From positions 1 through 53,917 of the forward strand of contig NZ_RWIN01000085.1 of NCBI RefSeq assembly GCF_009761815.1: a stretch of DNA of 53,917 bases, written 5' to 3'. This document shows positions 36,776-44,604 of the stretch, one piece after another. The translations under genes were made by a program, and so were the position numbers. Position 1 is the first letter of the stretch, and each line of letters opens with the position of its first letter. The notes beneath the pieces are model-generated. The model had not been told where the DNA came from. It saw nothing but the letters and a program-made list of their open reading frames with translations, and searched no databases. This stretch comes from Pseudomonas sp. PB120. GTDB lineage: Bacteria > Pseudomonadota > Gammaproteobacteria > Pseudomonadales > Pseudomonadaceae.

Positions 36776-37321
36776 TTAAACGGTAGGCGGTCCGGGATAC
36801 CCGCAATGCACCCAAGACTCCGCCCGGCTGTACCAGGCCATCATCACCAGTTGCTGCAGCGAGCTGTGCCCCATGCGCAACAGGCTCAATGAGCTGTTTT
36901 CCCAGCGATCCAGAAAGTGCCGGATCTCATCGGCGCTGGCATTTTCCCAACTGCCCCAGATCCCCGTCAGTGGCCCGCGCGTGACGGCCATGCCCAGCAC
37001 ATCGAACAATTGCCGAGTGAGCTTGAGCATTTCCGGAGACAGATGATCGAGCCCGTTATCCAGGCAGTGCAGCGTCTGATCGATCGCCGCCGGCATTTTT
37101 TCGGCCGCTACAGCGCCGTCCAGCATCACCGGGATCAGCGCCCGCAGAAACAGCAGATCACCGCTGCGCAGGGTCGTAAATCCGTTCGCTGCAGCGCTCG
37201 ACGAGCAGCCACTGAGGCTCGCCCCCAATCCGGCCGTCGCCAGGAAAGCCGTCGCGCCGAGGCTGAATTTGAGCAGGCCGCGACGTGACAGCGCGGGTGT
37301 ATCGGACAGGCTTGGGCTCAT
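36776..37321 (-). CDS. Tat-signal small subunit of a GMC-type dehydrogenase
   Basis: A 181-residue protein with a twin-arginine signal (LSRRGLLKFSLGATAFLATA) followed by LSGC, a possible lipobox, so it may be a Tat-exported lipoprotein. The mature part resembles the gluconate 2-dehydrogenase subunit 3 family (helical, with FLRALIPVMLDG and ENSSLSLLRMGHSSLQQLV). In such enzymes it escorts and anchors the flavin subunit encoded next to it. It lies 28 bases after calB and before the GMC gene; a REPIN separates the last two. Confidence 0.8.
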   Translation of the reverse strand: MSPSLSDTPALSRRGLLKFSLGATAFLATAGLGASLSGCSSSAAANGFTTLRSGDLLFLRALIPVMLDGAVAAEKMPAAIDQTLHCLDNGLDHLSPEMLKLTRQLFDVLGMAVTRGPLTGIWGSWENASADEIRHFLDRWENSSLSLLRMGHSSLQQLVMMAWYSRAESWVHCGYPGPPTV

Positions 37322-37349
37322 TATTGTTATTACCCGAGGGTGACGATGG

Positions 37350-38780
37350 TTAGCGGATGAACAGCTTCTGAATCACTTTCTGAATGGCTTTGCCGTACGG
37401 CGGATAGATCAGTTTCGCCGCGTTGAAACGCTGTTTGATCAGCACGCCCTTGGCCTTGCTGAATGTCAGGAAACCTTCGTGACCGTGGTAATGGCCCATG
37501 CCCGAGGCACCGATGCCGCCGAACGGCATGTCGTCCTGCGCGACGTGCAGCAGCGTGTCGTTCAGGCACACGCCGCCGGAGTGAGTTTCGTGGAGGACAC
37601 GGTTTTGCTCTCGCTTGTCGTAGCCGAAGTAGTACAGCGCCAACGGACGAGGCCGTTGGTTGATGTAGGCAAACGCTTCGTCCAGGTCCGCGTACGGCAC
37701 GATTGGCAACAGCGGGCCGAAGATTTCGTCCTGCATCACCGTCATGTCGTCGCTGACATTGAGCAGCAGGCTGTGGCTCATGCGCCGCCCTTGGCCCTGA
37801 TCGAACAAAGGAATCAGCAGCGCGCCCTTGCTGGTGGCGTCGCTGATGTAGCCGTTGAGCCGGGCCAGCTGTCGTTCGTTGATGATCGCGGTGTAGTCCG
37901 GGTTATCCGCCAATGTCGGATAAAACCCGTGAACTGCCTTGCGATAAGCTTCAACGAAAGCGCCTACACGATCTTCCGGCACCAGCACGTAGTCCGGGGC
38001 GACGCAGGTTTGCCCGGCATTGAGCGTCTTGCCGAAGGCGATGCGTTCGGCGGCATCCTTGAGCGGCACGTCGCGGGAAACGATGGCCGGGGACTTGCCG
38101 CCCAGTTCGAGGGTCACCGGGGTCAGGTTCTCGGCCGCCGCGCGCATCACATGTTTGCCGATGCTGGTGGCGCCGGTGAACAACAGGTGATCGAACCGCA
38201 GCCGGGAGAACGCCACGCCTATATCGGCCTCGCCGAGCACCACACACACCAAATCTTCGGGAAAGATCCGGCCCAGCAATTCCTTTAGCCGCACGCCAGT
38301 GGCGGGGGTCGACTCGCTGAGTTTGAGCATCACCCGATTGCCCGCCGACAACGCGCCCACCAACGGCCCGATGGCCAGGTACAGCGGGTAGTTCCACGGC
38401 ACGATCACTCCGACCACGCCCAAGGGTTGATAGACAACTTTGGCCGAAGCAGGTTGAAACGCGAGACCGACCTTGCGCCGCGAAGCTTTCATCCAGCCGT
38501 TGAGGTGCTGGCTGGCGTAATGGATGCCGTGCAGGCTGGGCATCAGCTCGGCGAGTAGTGTTTCGTCGGCACTGCGGTGGCTGAAATCCTGGCTGATGGC
38601 ATCTATCAGGGCCTGGCGTTCCTGGTTCAGCAACTCCCGCAACGCCTTGAGCCATTGCTGGCGCTGGGCGGCGGGCGGCATCGGGTTCGCGGCATAGGCG
38701 GCACGCTGAGCGTCGAACAGGGTTTGGAGTTCTTCCAGTGGCTGCTGCAGGTTCTGAAGGTAGGAAATGTCAGCAGTCAT
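37350..38780 (-). CDS. calB: coniferyl aldehyde dehydrogenase
   Basis: NAD(P)-dependent aldehyde dehydrogenase that oxidises coniferyl aldehyde to ferulate in characterised Pseudomonas members. The 476 residues have the cofactor fold LLFTGATSIGKHVMRAAAEN, the catalytic Glu in LELGGKSPAIV, the nucleophile Cys259 in NAGQTCVAPDY, and EIFGPLLPIV and ASGMGHYHGHEGF near the end. As a relative of fatty-aldehyde dehydrogenases it could act on other aldehydes. First gene of a calB / Tat subunit / GMC run. A good promoter overlapped by an inverted repeat lies upstream, facing the divergent TetR gene. Confidence 0.88.
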   Translation of the reverse strand: MTADISYLQNLQQPLEELQTLFDAQRAAYAANPMPPAAQRQQWLKALRELLNQERQALIDAISQDFSHRSADETLLAELMPSLHGIHYASQHLNGWMKASRRKVGLAFQPASAKVVYQPLGVVGVIVPWNYPLYLAIGPLVGALSAGNRVMLKLSESTPATGVRLKELLGRIFPEDLVCVVLGEADIGVAFSRLRFDHLLFTGATSIGKHVMRAAAENLTPVTLELGGKSPAIVSRDVPLKDAAERIAFGKTLNAGQTCVAPDYVLVPEDRVGAFVEAYRKAVHGFYPTLADNPDYTAIINERQLARLNGYISDATSKGALLIPLFDQGQGRRMSHSLLLNVSDDMTVMQDEIFGPLLPIVPYADLDEAFAYINQRPRPLALYYFGYDKREQNRVLHETHSGGVCLNDTLLHVAQDDMPFGGIGASGMGHYHGHEGFLTFSKAKGVLIKQRFNAAKLIYPPYGKAIQKVIQKLFIR

Positions 38781-38811
38781 GGTGGGCTCCGGATTTATTG
38801 TAATGAGGAAC

Positions 38812-38840
38812 TTTTTAGAGTCTATGCTCTATAAAGTCAA
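38812..38840 (-). promoter_or_regulatory. calB promoter with overlapping inverted repeat (likely TetR operator)
   Basis: On the minus strand TTGACT (38835-38840) and TAAAAA (38812-38817) are separated by exactly 17 bases. Between them lies an inverted repeat TAGAG-N6-CTCTA (38816-38831). The divergent TetR gene starts 95 bases away, so the repeat is a natural operator for repression of calB. Confidence 0.7.
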
Positions 38841-38925
38841 ATGACATTCTGAGATCACTTGTTTTATCCGCCCGCGGATAGGTCGTAAGATGCCCCTCAA
38901 CGCACTCTGAATTAAAGCCCAAGCC

Positions 38926-39597
38926 ATGGCCCCTCGGATCAAAACCAGCGAGCGCATCGTGCAGAACAGCCTTGAGCTGTTTAATCAGCAGGGCGAGCGC
39001 AGCATCAGCACCAACCACATTGCGGCCCACATGGAGATTTCTCCGGGCAACCTGTACTACCACTTCCCCAACAAGCAGGCGATTATCGCCGTGCTGTTCA
39101 GTGAGTACGAAAGCCTGGTGGACAGCTTCCTGCGCCCGCCTCAAGGGCGACCGGCCACGGTGGACGACAAGCGTTTCTACCTTAAGGAACTGCTGGCGGC
39201 GATGTGGCGCTACCGGTTTTTACATCGCGATCTGGAGCACTTGCTCGACAGCGATCCTGAACTCGCCGCCCGTTATCGGCGCTTTTCCCAGCGCTGCCTG
39301 ATCCATGGCACTCATATTTACGCGGGCTTCGTCGAAGCCGGCATCCTGTGCATGGACAAAGTGCAGATCGAGTCCTTGACCCTCAATGCGTGGATCATCC
39401 TCACGTCCTGGGTACGTTTTCTGTGCACCACCCGGGAAAACTCCAATCACCTGAGCGAACAGGCGATTAAACGCGGGGTGTATCAGGTGTTGGTGCTTGA
39501 GGCCGGTTTCGTCACGGATCAGTCCCGCGCGGCGGTCGATGCCCTTTACGAAGAGTTTTACGTGCCGCTGGCCCAAGCGCTGGAAGAAGTGCATTAG
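38926..39597 (+). CDS. TetR family transcriptional regulator
   Basis: A 223-residue regulator. The N-terminal DNA-binding helix-turn-helix is SISTNHIAAHMEISPGNLYY then HFPNKQAIIAVLF (residues 28-62). The C-terminal part is a ligand-binding and dimerisation domain. Divergent from calB, with an inverted repeat in the calB promoter, so it probably represses the calB / Tat / GMC genes and responds to an aldehyde, alcohol or lipid. It is followed 33 bases later by sseA on the same strand. The target and ligand are inferred only from position. Confidence 0.88.
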   Translation: MAPRIKTSERIVQNSLELFNQQGERSISTNHIAAHMEISPGNLYYHFPNKQAIIAVLFSEYESLVDSFLRPPQGRPATVDDKRFYLKELLAAMWRYRFLHRDLEHLLDSDPELAARYRRFSQRCLIHGTHIYAGFVEAGILCMDKVQIESLTLNAWIILTSWVRFLCTTRENSNHLSEQAIKRGVYQVLVLEAGFVTDQSRAAVDALYEEFYVPLAQALEEVH

Positions 39598-39630
39598 GAT
39601 CAGACATCGCTGACATCACAGGAGCCCGTT

Positions 39631-40485
39631 ATGCCGATTGCGCAATTGATCAGCCCGCAAGCACTGGACCTGAAAAAGGACCAGCCAGGGCTGGTGATTC
39701 TGGATTGTCGTTTTGCCCTCGAAGACCCGGATTACGGGCAGCGCAGCTATGCCGAAGGCCACATTGCGGGCGCTCGCTTTGCTGATCTTGAACGTGATCT
39801 AAGCGGGATAGTGATCAAGGGCGTGACCGGCCGCCATCCGTTGCCTGAAGCGCAGGACTTGATCGAACGACTGCAAGCCTGGGGCATCAACAACGACAGC
39901 GAAGTGGTTTTGTACGACGACGGTCCGGGTGCATTCGCGGCGCGGGCCTGGTGGTTGCTGGCCTGGCTGGGCAAGCGCGATGGCGTGTTCATCCTCGATG
40001 GCGGGCTCAAGGCCTGGCATGCGGCCGGTTTACCCCTGAGCCTGGATGCGTGCGATATCACGCGCGGGACCTTTAGCGGAGCGCCAGACAAGGCGCTGGT
40101 TTTGAGCGCCGAACAGCTTCAGCAACGCCTTGGCCAGCCGGCTTTGACTTTGCTCGATGCCCGCGCATTGCCACGCTTCAAAGGTGAAGTGGAACCAATT
40201 GACCCGATTGCCGGGCACATTCCGGGGGCGCAATGCGCGGCGTTCAACGAGAACCTTGGCAGCGACGGGCGTTTTCTGCCGGCGGAGCAACTCAAGCAGC
40301 GATTTGCCGCGAAGCTCGAGCAGCGTTCACCTGAGGATCTGGTGGCGTATTGCGGCTCTGGCGTAACGGCCTGTCACAACCTGTTTGCGTTGTGTCTGGC
40401 GGGTTATCCGTTGGCTTCGCTGTATGCCGGGTCGTGGAGCGAGTGGATCAACGATCCTGCGCGGGGCATCGCCACCGGCGAGTAA
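39631..40485 (+). CDS. sseA: 3-mercaptopyruvate sulfurtransferase (rhodanese family)
   Basis: Moves sulfur from 3-mercaptopyruvate or thiosulfate to an acceptor such as cyanide or thioredoxin. The 284 residues form two rhodanese domains: an inactive N-terminal one (about 1-140) with VILDCRF and YDDGPGAFAARAWWLL, and a catalytic C-terminal one with Cys241 in YCGSGVTACHN. The CGSGVT loop points to mercaptopyruvate rather than to thiosulfate specificity. An AGGAG site precedes the ATG. It may share a transcript with the TetR gene. Confidence 0.9.
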   Translation: MPIAQLISPQALDLKKDQPGLVILDCRFALEDPDYGQRSYAEGHIAGARFADLERDLSGIVIKGVTGRHPLPEAQDLIERLQAWGINNDSEVVLYDDGPGAFAARAWWLLAWLGKRDGVFILDGGLKAWHAAGLPLSLDACDITRGTFSGAPDKALVLSAEQLQQRLGQPALTLLDARALPRFKGEVEPIDPIAGHIPGAQCAAFNENLGSDGRFLPAEQLKQRFAAKLEQRSPEDLVAYCGSGVTACHNLFALCLAGYPLASLYAGSWSEWINDPARGIATGE

Positions 40486-40497
40486 ACACACATCCCC

Positions 40498-40587
40498 TAT
40501 AGGAGTGAGCCTGCTCACGATGAAGTCATAGCATTCAGCATTGATGCTGACTGTTACACCGCTATCGCGAGCAGGCTCGCTCCCACA
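40498..40587. repeat. REPIN, family B
   Basis: Left arm TATAGGAGTGAGCCTGCTCA (drifted) and right arm GCTATCGCGAGCAGGCTCGC with TCCCACA. Spacer has inverted elements (CAGCATTGATGCTG). It lies between the convergent sseA and AraC genes. Confidence 0.88.
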
Positions 40588-40605
40588 TTTAGATCTTCAT
40601 TGTCT

Positions 40606-41445
40606 TCAATATCCAGGCAGTTGCCGCGCACTGCGATACGCACCCGGCCCCACCCCGTAAACCTGTTTGAACTGCCGGCTCAGATGACTCTGGTCGGCAA
40701 AACCCAATTGCGTGGCCACTTCCAGCGGCAGGCAGCCGCCCTGTAACAACGCCCGCGCCTGGGCGATGCGCTGCTGCATCAGCCAGGTGTGCGGCGGCAT
40801 GCCGGTGGCGCGGCGGAACACGCGGGTGAAGTGGAAGGGTGACAGGTTCACCGCTGCGGCCAATTCTTCCAGTGAGGGTGGCGCGGCCAATTTCGCTTGC
40901 AGCAATTCCTTGGCCAGTGTCACCGCCCGGTGCTCCTTGCCGGGCTTGCCGGCGTCCGGGACCGCCGCATGACGCTGCAACAGCGAGAGCATCATTTCCC
41001 GCCAGACTGTCTGCTGTTGCAGGGCGGTGGACGGACTTTCCAGCAACCGATGCAATTGGCAAAAACCCTTCACCAGGTCCGGGTCGCGGTACAGCGTGGC
41101 GCCAAAGGCGGGCAGGTGGGCGGTCGGCAATTCCAGTTCGTCCAGCAGCGCCAGAATCTGCCCGCTGTCGGGGTAAAACGCCCGATACAGCCAGCCATCC
41201 TCCGTCCCTTTGTGGCCGGTGTGCAGTTCGTCCGGGTTGATCAACACCAGCGTGCCGCTGCCCGCCAGGTGTTCGGCACCGCGATAGCGATACCGCTGGG
41301 CCCCGGCCATGATCATGCCGATCACAAAACCATCATGCACGTGGGGCGCGAAGCGGTGTTCGATGTAGCGCGCCGACAACAACTCGACCCCGGCCAAGGG
41401 CGCGGTTTGCCAGAAGCGGATCGACTCGCCCTGATCGTTGGTCAT
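40606..41445 (-). CDS. AraC family transcriptional regulator
   Basis: A 279-residue regulator. The N-terminal cupin-like sensing domain (about 15-110) has HRFAPHVHDGFVIGMIMAGA and LVLINPDELHTGHKG. The C-terminal pair of helix-turn-helices (about 175-270) includes LEELAAAVNLSPFHFTRVFR and QLGFADQSHLSRQFKQVYGV. It is close to the AraC regulators of LysE-type exporter genes in other bacteria, but no exporter is adjacent here. It starts three bases after the yheT stop, so it is the last gene of the minus-strand run from the M16 peptidases. Confidence 0.9.
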   Translation of the reverse strand: MTNDQGESIRFWQTAPLAGVELLSARYIEHRFAPHVHDGFVIGMIMAGAQRYRYRGAEHLAGSGTLVLINPDELHTGHKGTEDGWLYRAFYPDSGQILALLDELELPTAHLPAFGATLYRDPDLVKGFCQLHRLLESPSTALQQQTVWREMMLSLLQRHAAVPDAGKPGKEHRAVTLAKELLQAKLAAPPSLEELAAAVNLSPFHFTRVFRRATGMPPHTWLMQQRIAQARALLQGGCLPLEVATQLGFADQSHLSRQFKQVYGVGPGAYRSARQLPGY

Positions 41446-41448
41446 GAC

Positions 41449-42447
41449 TTACTCGCGGCCCACGGCGGCCAGCCACTGCGGGATGCGTCGTTCAAGGTAG
41501 TAACCCGGCTGCCGGAACGAGCCATCGACGAAGCCGACATGCCCGCCCTTGGCCTGCAATTCGAATTGAGTGCACGACGACAATTCGTCCGCCTGCGGCA
41601 GGCTGTGCGGGAACACAAAAGGATCGTCAGCCGCCTGAATGATCAAGGTCGGTGTGCGAATCTCGCCGAGGAAGTAGCGGCTTGAGGCGCGGCGATAGTA
41701 ATCCTCGGCATCGATGAAGCCATTGAGCGGCGCTGTCACCCGGCCGTCGAAATCCCAGAAGGTCCGCATGTTCTCCAGCGAGCCGAGGGCTGCCAGTGCC
41801 GCGAGGCCTTCCTCGCGACCATCGTGCTGGAACTGCCGTTGTTTGTTCTTGATGTAGGCCAGCATCTCGCGCATGAAGTGCGCCTGATAGACCTTCGAGA
41901 AGCCCTGGCCAATGCGGTCGGCACACTGATCCAGACGAAACGGCACCGAGACCGCCACCGCCCCGAGCACGCCGCTCGCACTGCCGGTCTCACCCAAATG
42001 CTTGAGCAAGACATTGCCGCCCAGGGAATACCCGACGACGTACAACGGTGCGAGCGGGCGTTTGGCCCGAAGGTGCCTGATGGTTTCGGCCAGGTCTTCA
42101 CTGGCCCCGGAATGGTAGCTGCGCGGCAGCAGATTGGGCTCGCCCGAGCAGCCACGCCAATTCAAGGCAACGCTCGCCCAGCCCTGGTCCCCGAGCGCTT
42201 TCTGCACCCCGGCCACGTAAGGCGAATTCGAAGAACCGGTCAGGCCGTGCAACACCAGCACCAGCGGTGCATCGGCGCTGTGCGGGCCGTGCCAGTCCAG
42301 ATCGAGAAAGTCGCCATCGTCCAGCCACAAGCGTTCGCGCTGGCGTTCGATGTGCGTGGTTGTGCGCCACAGCGGTCCCCACAAGGTTTGCAGGTGTGGA
42401 TTGCCGAGGCCGAAGGCGGGGGTGAAACGTTCTGACAGAAAGGACAC
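41449..42447 (-). CDS. yheT: YheT family alpha/beta-fold hydrolase
   Basis: A 332-residue serine hydrolase of the YheT/EMB8 class. LVLVLHGLTGSSNSPYVAGV holds the oxyanion loop, the nucleophile elbow is YSLGGN, and the acid and histidine lie in IIQAADDPFVFPH and GGHVGF. RGCSGEPNLLPRSYHSGASE is the family signature. The substrate is unknown, possibly a lipid ester. The GTG at 42447 is chosen because GAGAG precedes it and the family begins near SERFxPAxGLGNPHLQT; a TTG nine codons upstream is the alternative. Confidence 0.85.
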   Translation of the reverse strand: MSFLSERFTPAFGLGNPHLQTLWGPLWRTTTHIERQRERLWLDDGDFLDLDWHGPHSADAPLVLVLHGLTGSSNSPYVAGVQKALGDQGWASVALNWRGCSGEPNLLPRSYHSGASEDLAETIRHLRAKRPLAPLYVVGYSLGGNVLLKHLGETGSASGVLGAVAVSVPFRLDQCADRIGQGFSKVYQAHFMREMLAYIKNKQRQFQHDGREEGLAALAALGSLENMRTFWDFDGRVTAPLNGFIDAEDYYRRASSRYFLGEIRTPTLIIQAADDPFVFPHSLPQADELSSCTQFELQAKGGHVGFVDGSFRQPGYYLERRIPQWLAAVGRE

Positions 42448-42502
42448 GATTGCTCTCGATGCAGCGGTGCGCAACCTATGCGCACCTTTTCAGGCCGGTG
42501 GG

Positions 42503-43114
42503 TTAACCGGCGATCTCTGCCATACGTTGCCACAACGCGTAATACACCCGCCCGGATTTCTGCTCGCGGTGCAGGCGCCAGTTGCCTGGCAGGCCAAGGC
42601 TCGATGGCGCGTTTTCGCTTTCAGTGTAGATCCAGGCTTCGTCAGCCAGCCATTGACGCGCTTCAAGCAGGGTGCACACAGTCGGCAACAGGTCCTGGTT
42701 GAACGGCGGGTCGAGGAACACCACGTCATAAGCGCTGGCGGCCTGGGTTTCCAGGAAGCGCAGGGCGTCGGCGGTCTGGATCTGGCCGGTGGTGCAGCGC
42801 AGCGTTCCCAGGTGTTCCTTGATGCTCGCGACCGCAATGTTGCTGGCGTCCAGCGCCTGGCCCATCGCTGCACCCCGAGACAACGCCTCGAGAAACAACG
42901 CGCCGCTGCCGGCGAACGGGTCAAGGACCTTGGCGCCGGCGATGTAGGGCGCCAGCCAGTTGAACAGGGTTTCACGCACGCGGTCCGGCGTCGGGCGCAG
43001 GCCCGGTGCGTCGGGGAAGCTCAGCTTTCGGCTGCCCCATTCACCGCCGATGATGCGCAGCTGGTTCACGCCGTTATGCACGTTGTGAACAGGTTTCTTT
43101 GGACGAGTGGCCAT
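42503..43114 (-). CDS. rsmD: 16S rRNA (guanine966-N2)-methyltransferase
   Basis: Methylates G966 of 16S rRNA in the 30S subunit. The 203 residues have RIIGGEWGSRKLSFPDAPGL, the family block RPTPDRVRETLFNWL, SAM motif I VLDPFAGSGALFLEALSRGA, and the catalytic VVFLDPPFN. The start codon overlaps the stop of the upstream peptidase gene (TAATG), so it is translationally coupled to the M16 pair. This peptidase-rsmD order is retained in P. aeruginosa as I recall it (PA0369-0372). Confidence 0.95.
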   Translation of the reverse strand: MATRPKKPVHNVHNGVNQLRIIGGEWGSRKLSFPDAPGLRPTPDRVRETLFNWLAPYIAGAKVLDPFAGSGALFLEALSRGAAMGQALDASNIAVASIKEHLGTLRCTTGQIQTADALRFLETQAASAYDVVFLDPPFNQDLLPTVCTLLEARQWLADEAWIYTESENAPSSLGLPGNWRLHREQKSGRVYYALWQRMAEIAG

Positions 43115-44604
43115 TAATGCTCCGGAACCCCGAGCGGCTGCTCGGCAGGTTTATCAGATGGGGCCGGTAACGGCTTTTGCGGCACGGTCGGGCCAGCGCT
43201 GACGATGACCATTTTGTCCGTGCTCAAATGTTTGTTCAGTGCGGCCTTGACCTGTTCGACGGTCAGGCTCTGGGACTCACGCATGAAGTCATCCAGATAG
43301 CTCAGCGGCAGGTTGTAGAAACCCATGGCGCCGAGTTGACCGACGATGTCGGCGTTGCTGGCGGTGGACAGCGGGAAGCTGCCGGCCAGTTCACGCTTGG
43401 CGTCGTCGAGCTCTTTTTGGGTCGGCCCGGTTTTAAGGTAGTCGGCGAGCACGTCCTGCACCAGTTTCAGGGTGCCTTCGCTCATTTCCGCGCGGGTTTG
43501 CAGGTTGATCATGAACGGGCCGCGTGCCTGCATCGGGGTGAAACCCGAGTACACGCCGTAAGCCAGGCCACGTTTTTCGCGCACTTCGCTCATCAGTCGG
43601 GTACCGAAACCACCGCCGCCGAGGATCTGGTTACCCAAGGACAAGGCTGCGTAGTCCGGATCGTCGCGGTCGATGCCCAGTTGCGCGATCATCAGGTTGG
43701 TCTGTTTGGACGGGAACTCGATGTGGCCGATGCTGGCCTGGGGCTCTTGCGGCTGCGGGATTTTCGCCAGTGCAGGACCTTTTGGCAGCGCGCCGGAGAC
43801 TTGCGCTGCGATAGCCTCGGCTTCAGCGCGGGACAGGTCGCCCACCAGCGCAATCACCACGTTGCCGGCGGCGTAGGCTTTCTCGTGGAAAGCCTTGAGC
43901 TGCGCCAGCGTGATCGCCGGAACGGTCTTCGCCGTGCCATCGCTGGAACGCGCGTAAGGGTGGTCGCCGTACAAGCGGTTCATCAGCTCCAGGCTCGCCA
44001 GCTTGCCGGGGTTCTGTTTCTGGTATTCGAAGCCGGCGAGCATCTGGTTCTTGATGCGGGCGAAGGAGTCGGCCGGGAAGGTCGGATGGCCGACGACTTC
44101 CGAAAACAGCTTCAGCGCCGGTTCGCGTTTGTCCGGGGCGCTGAGGCTGCGCAGGGAGGCCAGTGCCATGTCTTTGAACGCGCCATTGCTGAAGTCTGCG
44201 CCCAAGCCTTCGAAGCCCTGGGCGATAGCGCCGACATCTTTGCCGGCCACGCCTTCGTTGAGCATGGCGTTGGTCAGCAGGGCCAGGCCCGGTGCATCGC
44301 CATCCTGGCTGCTGCCGGCGGCGAAGATCAGGCGCATGTCGAACATCGGCAGCTCACGGGCTTCGACGAACAGCACCTTGGCGCCTTCAGGGGTGTTCCA
44401 GGTCTGCACGTCCAGCGTGCGGTGGCTTGGCGCTTTGCCGTCGAGTTCGGTCAGCGATTGCAGCTTCTGGCTGGACTTGGCTTTGTCGAGGGCTTCGCTG
44501 GCCGTCGAGTCATCGGGACGCAGCAGATAAAAGGCACCCGCGCCGATCAGTGCGACAGTCAACAAGCCGATCAGGGCCAGGCGTGGTTTTTTGCGCTCAC
44601 TCAT
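43114..44604 (-). CDS. M16 (pitrilysin-like) peptidase homologue lacking HxxEH
   Basis: A 496-residue membrane-anchored or exported member of the M16 family: N-terminal hydrophobic helix ALIGLLTVALIGAGAFYLLR, then two M16-type halves. The active-site position reads TNAMLNEGVAGKD instead of HxxEH, so it cannot bind zinc in the usual way. The partner gene upstream has a complete HALEH, so this is probably the non-catalytic half of a heterodimer. The start at 44604 overlaps that gene's stop by eight bases (ATGAGTGA). The downstream end couples to rsmD. Confidence 0.87.
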   Translation of the reverse strand: MSERKKPRLALIGLLTVALIGAGAFYLLRPDDSTASEALDKAKSSQKLQSLTELDGKAPSHRTLDVQTWNTPEGAKVLFVEARELPMFDMRLIFAAGSSQDGDAPGLALLTNAMLNEGVAGKDVGAIAQGFEGLGADFSNGAFKDMALASLRSLSAPDKREPALKLFSEVVGHPTFPADSFARIKNQMLAGFEYQKQNPGKLASLELMNRLYGDHPYARSSDGTAKTVPAITLAQLKAFHEKAYAAGNVVIALVGDLSRAEAEAIAAQVSGALPKGPALAKIPQPQEPQASIGHIEFPSKQTNLMIAQLGIDRDDPDYAALSLGNQILGGGGFGTRLMSEVREKRGLAYGVYSGFTPMQARGPFMINLQTRAEMSEGTLKLVQDVLADYLKTGPTQKELDDAKRELAGSFPLSTASNADIVGQLGAMGFYNLPLSYLDDFMRESQSLTVEQVKAALNKHLSTDKMVIVSAGPTVPQKPLPAPSDKPAEQPLGVPEH

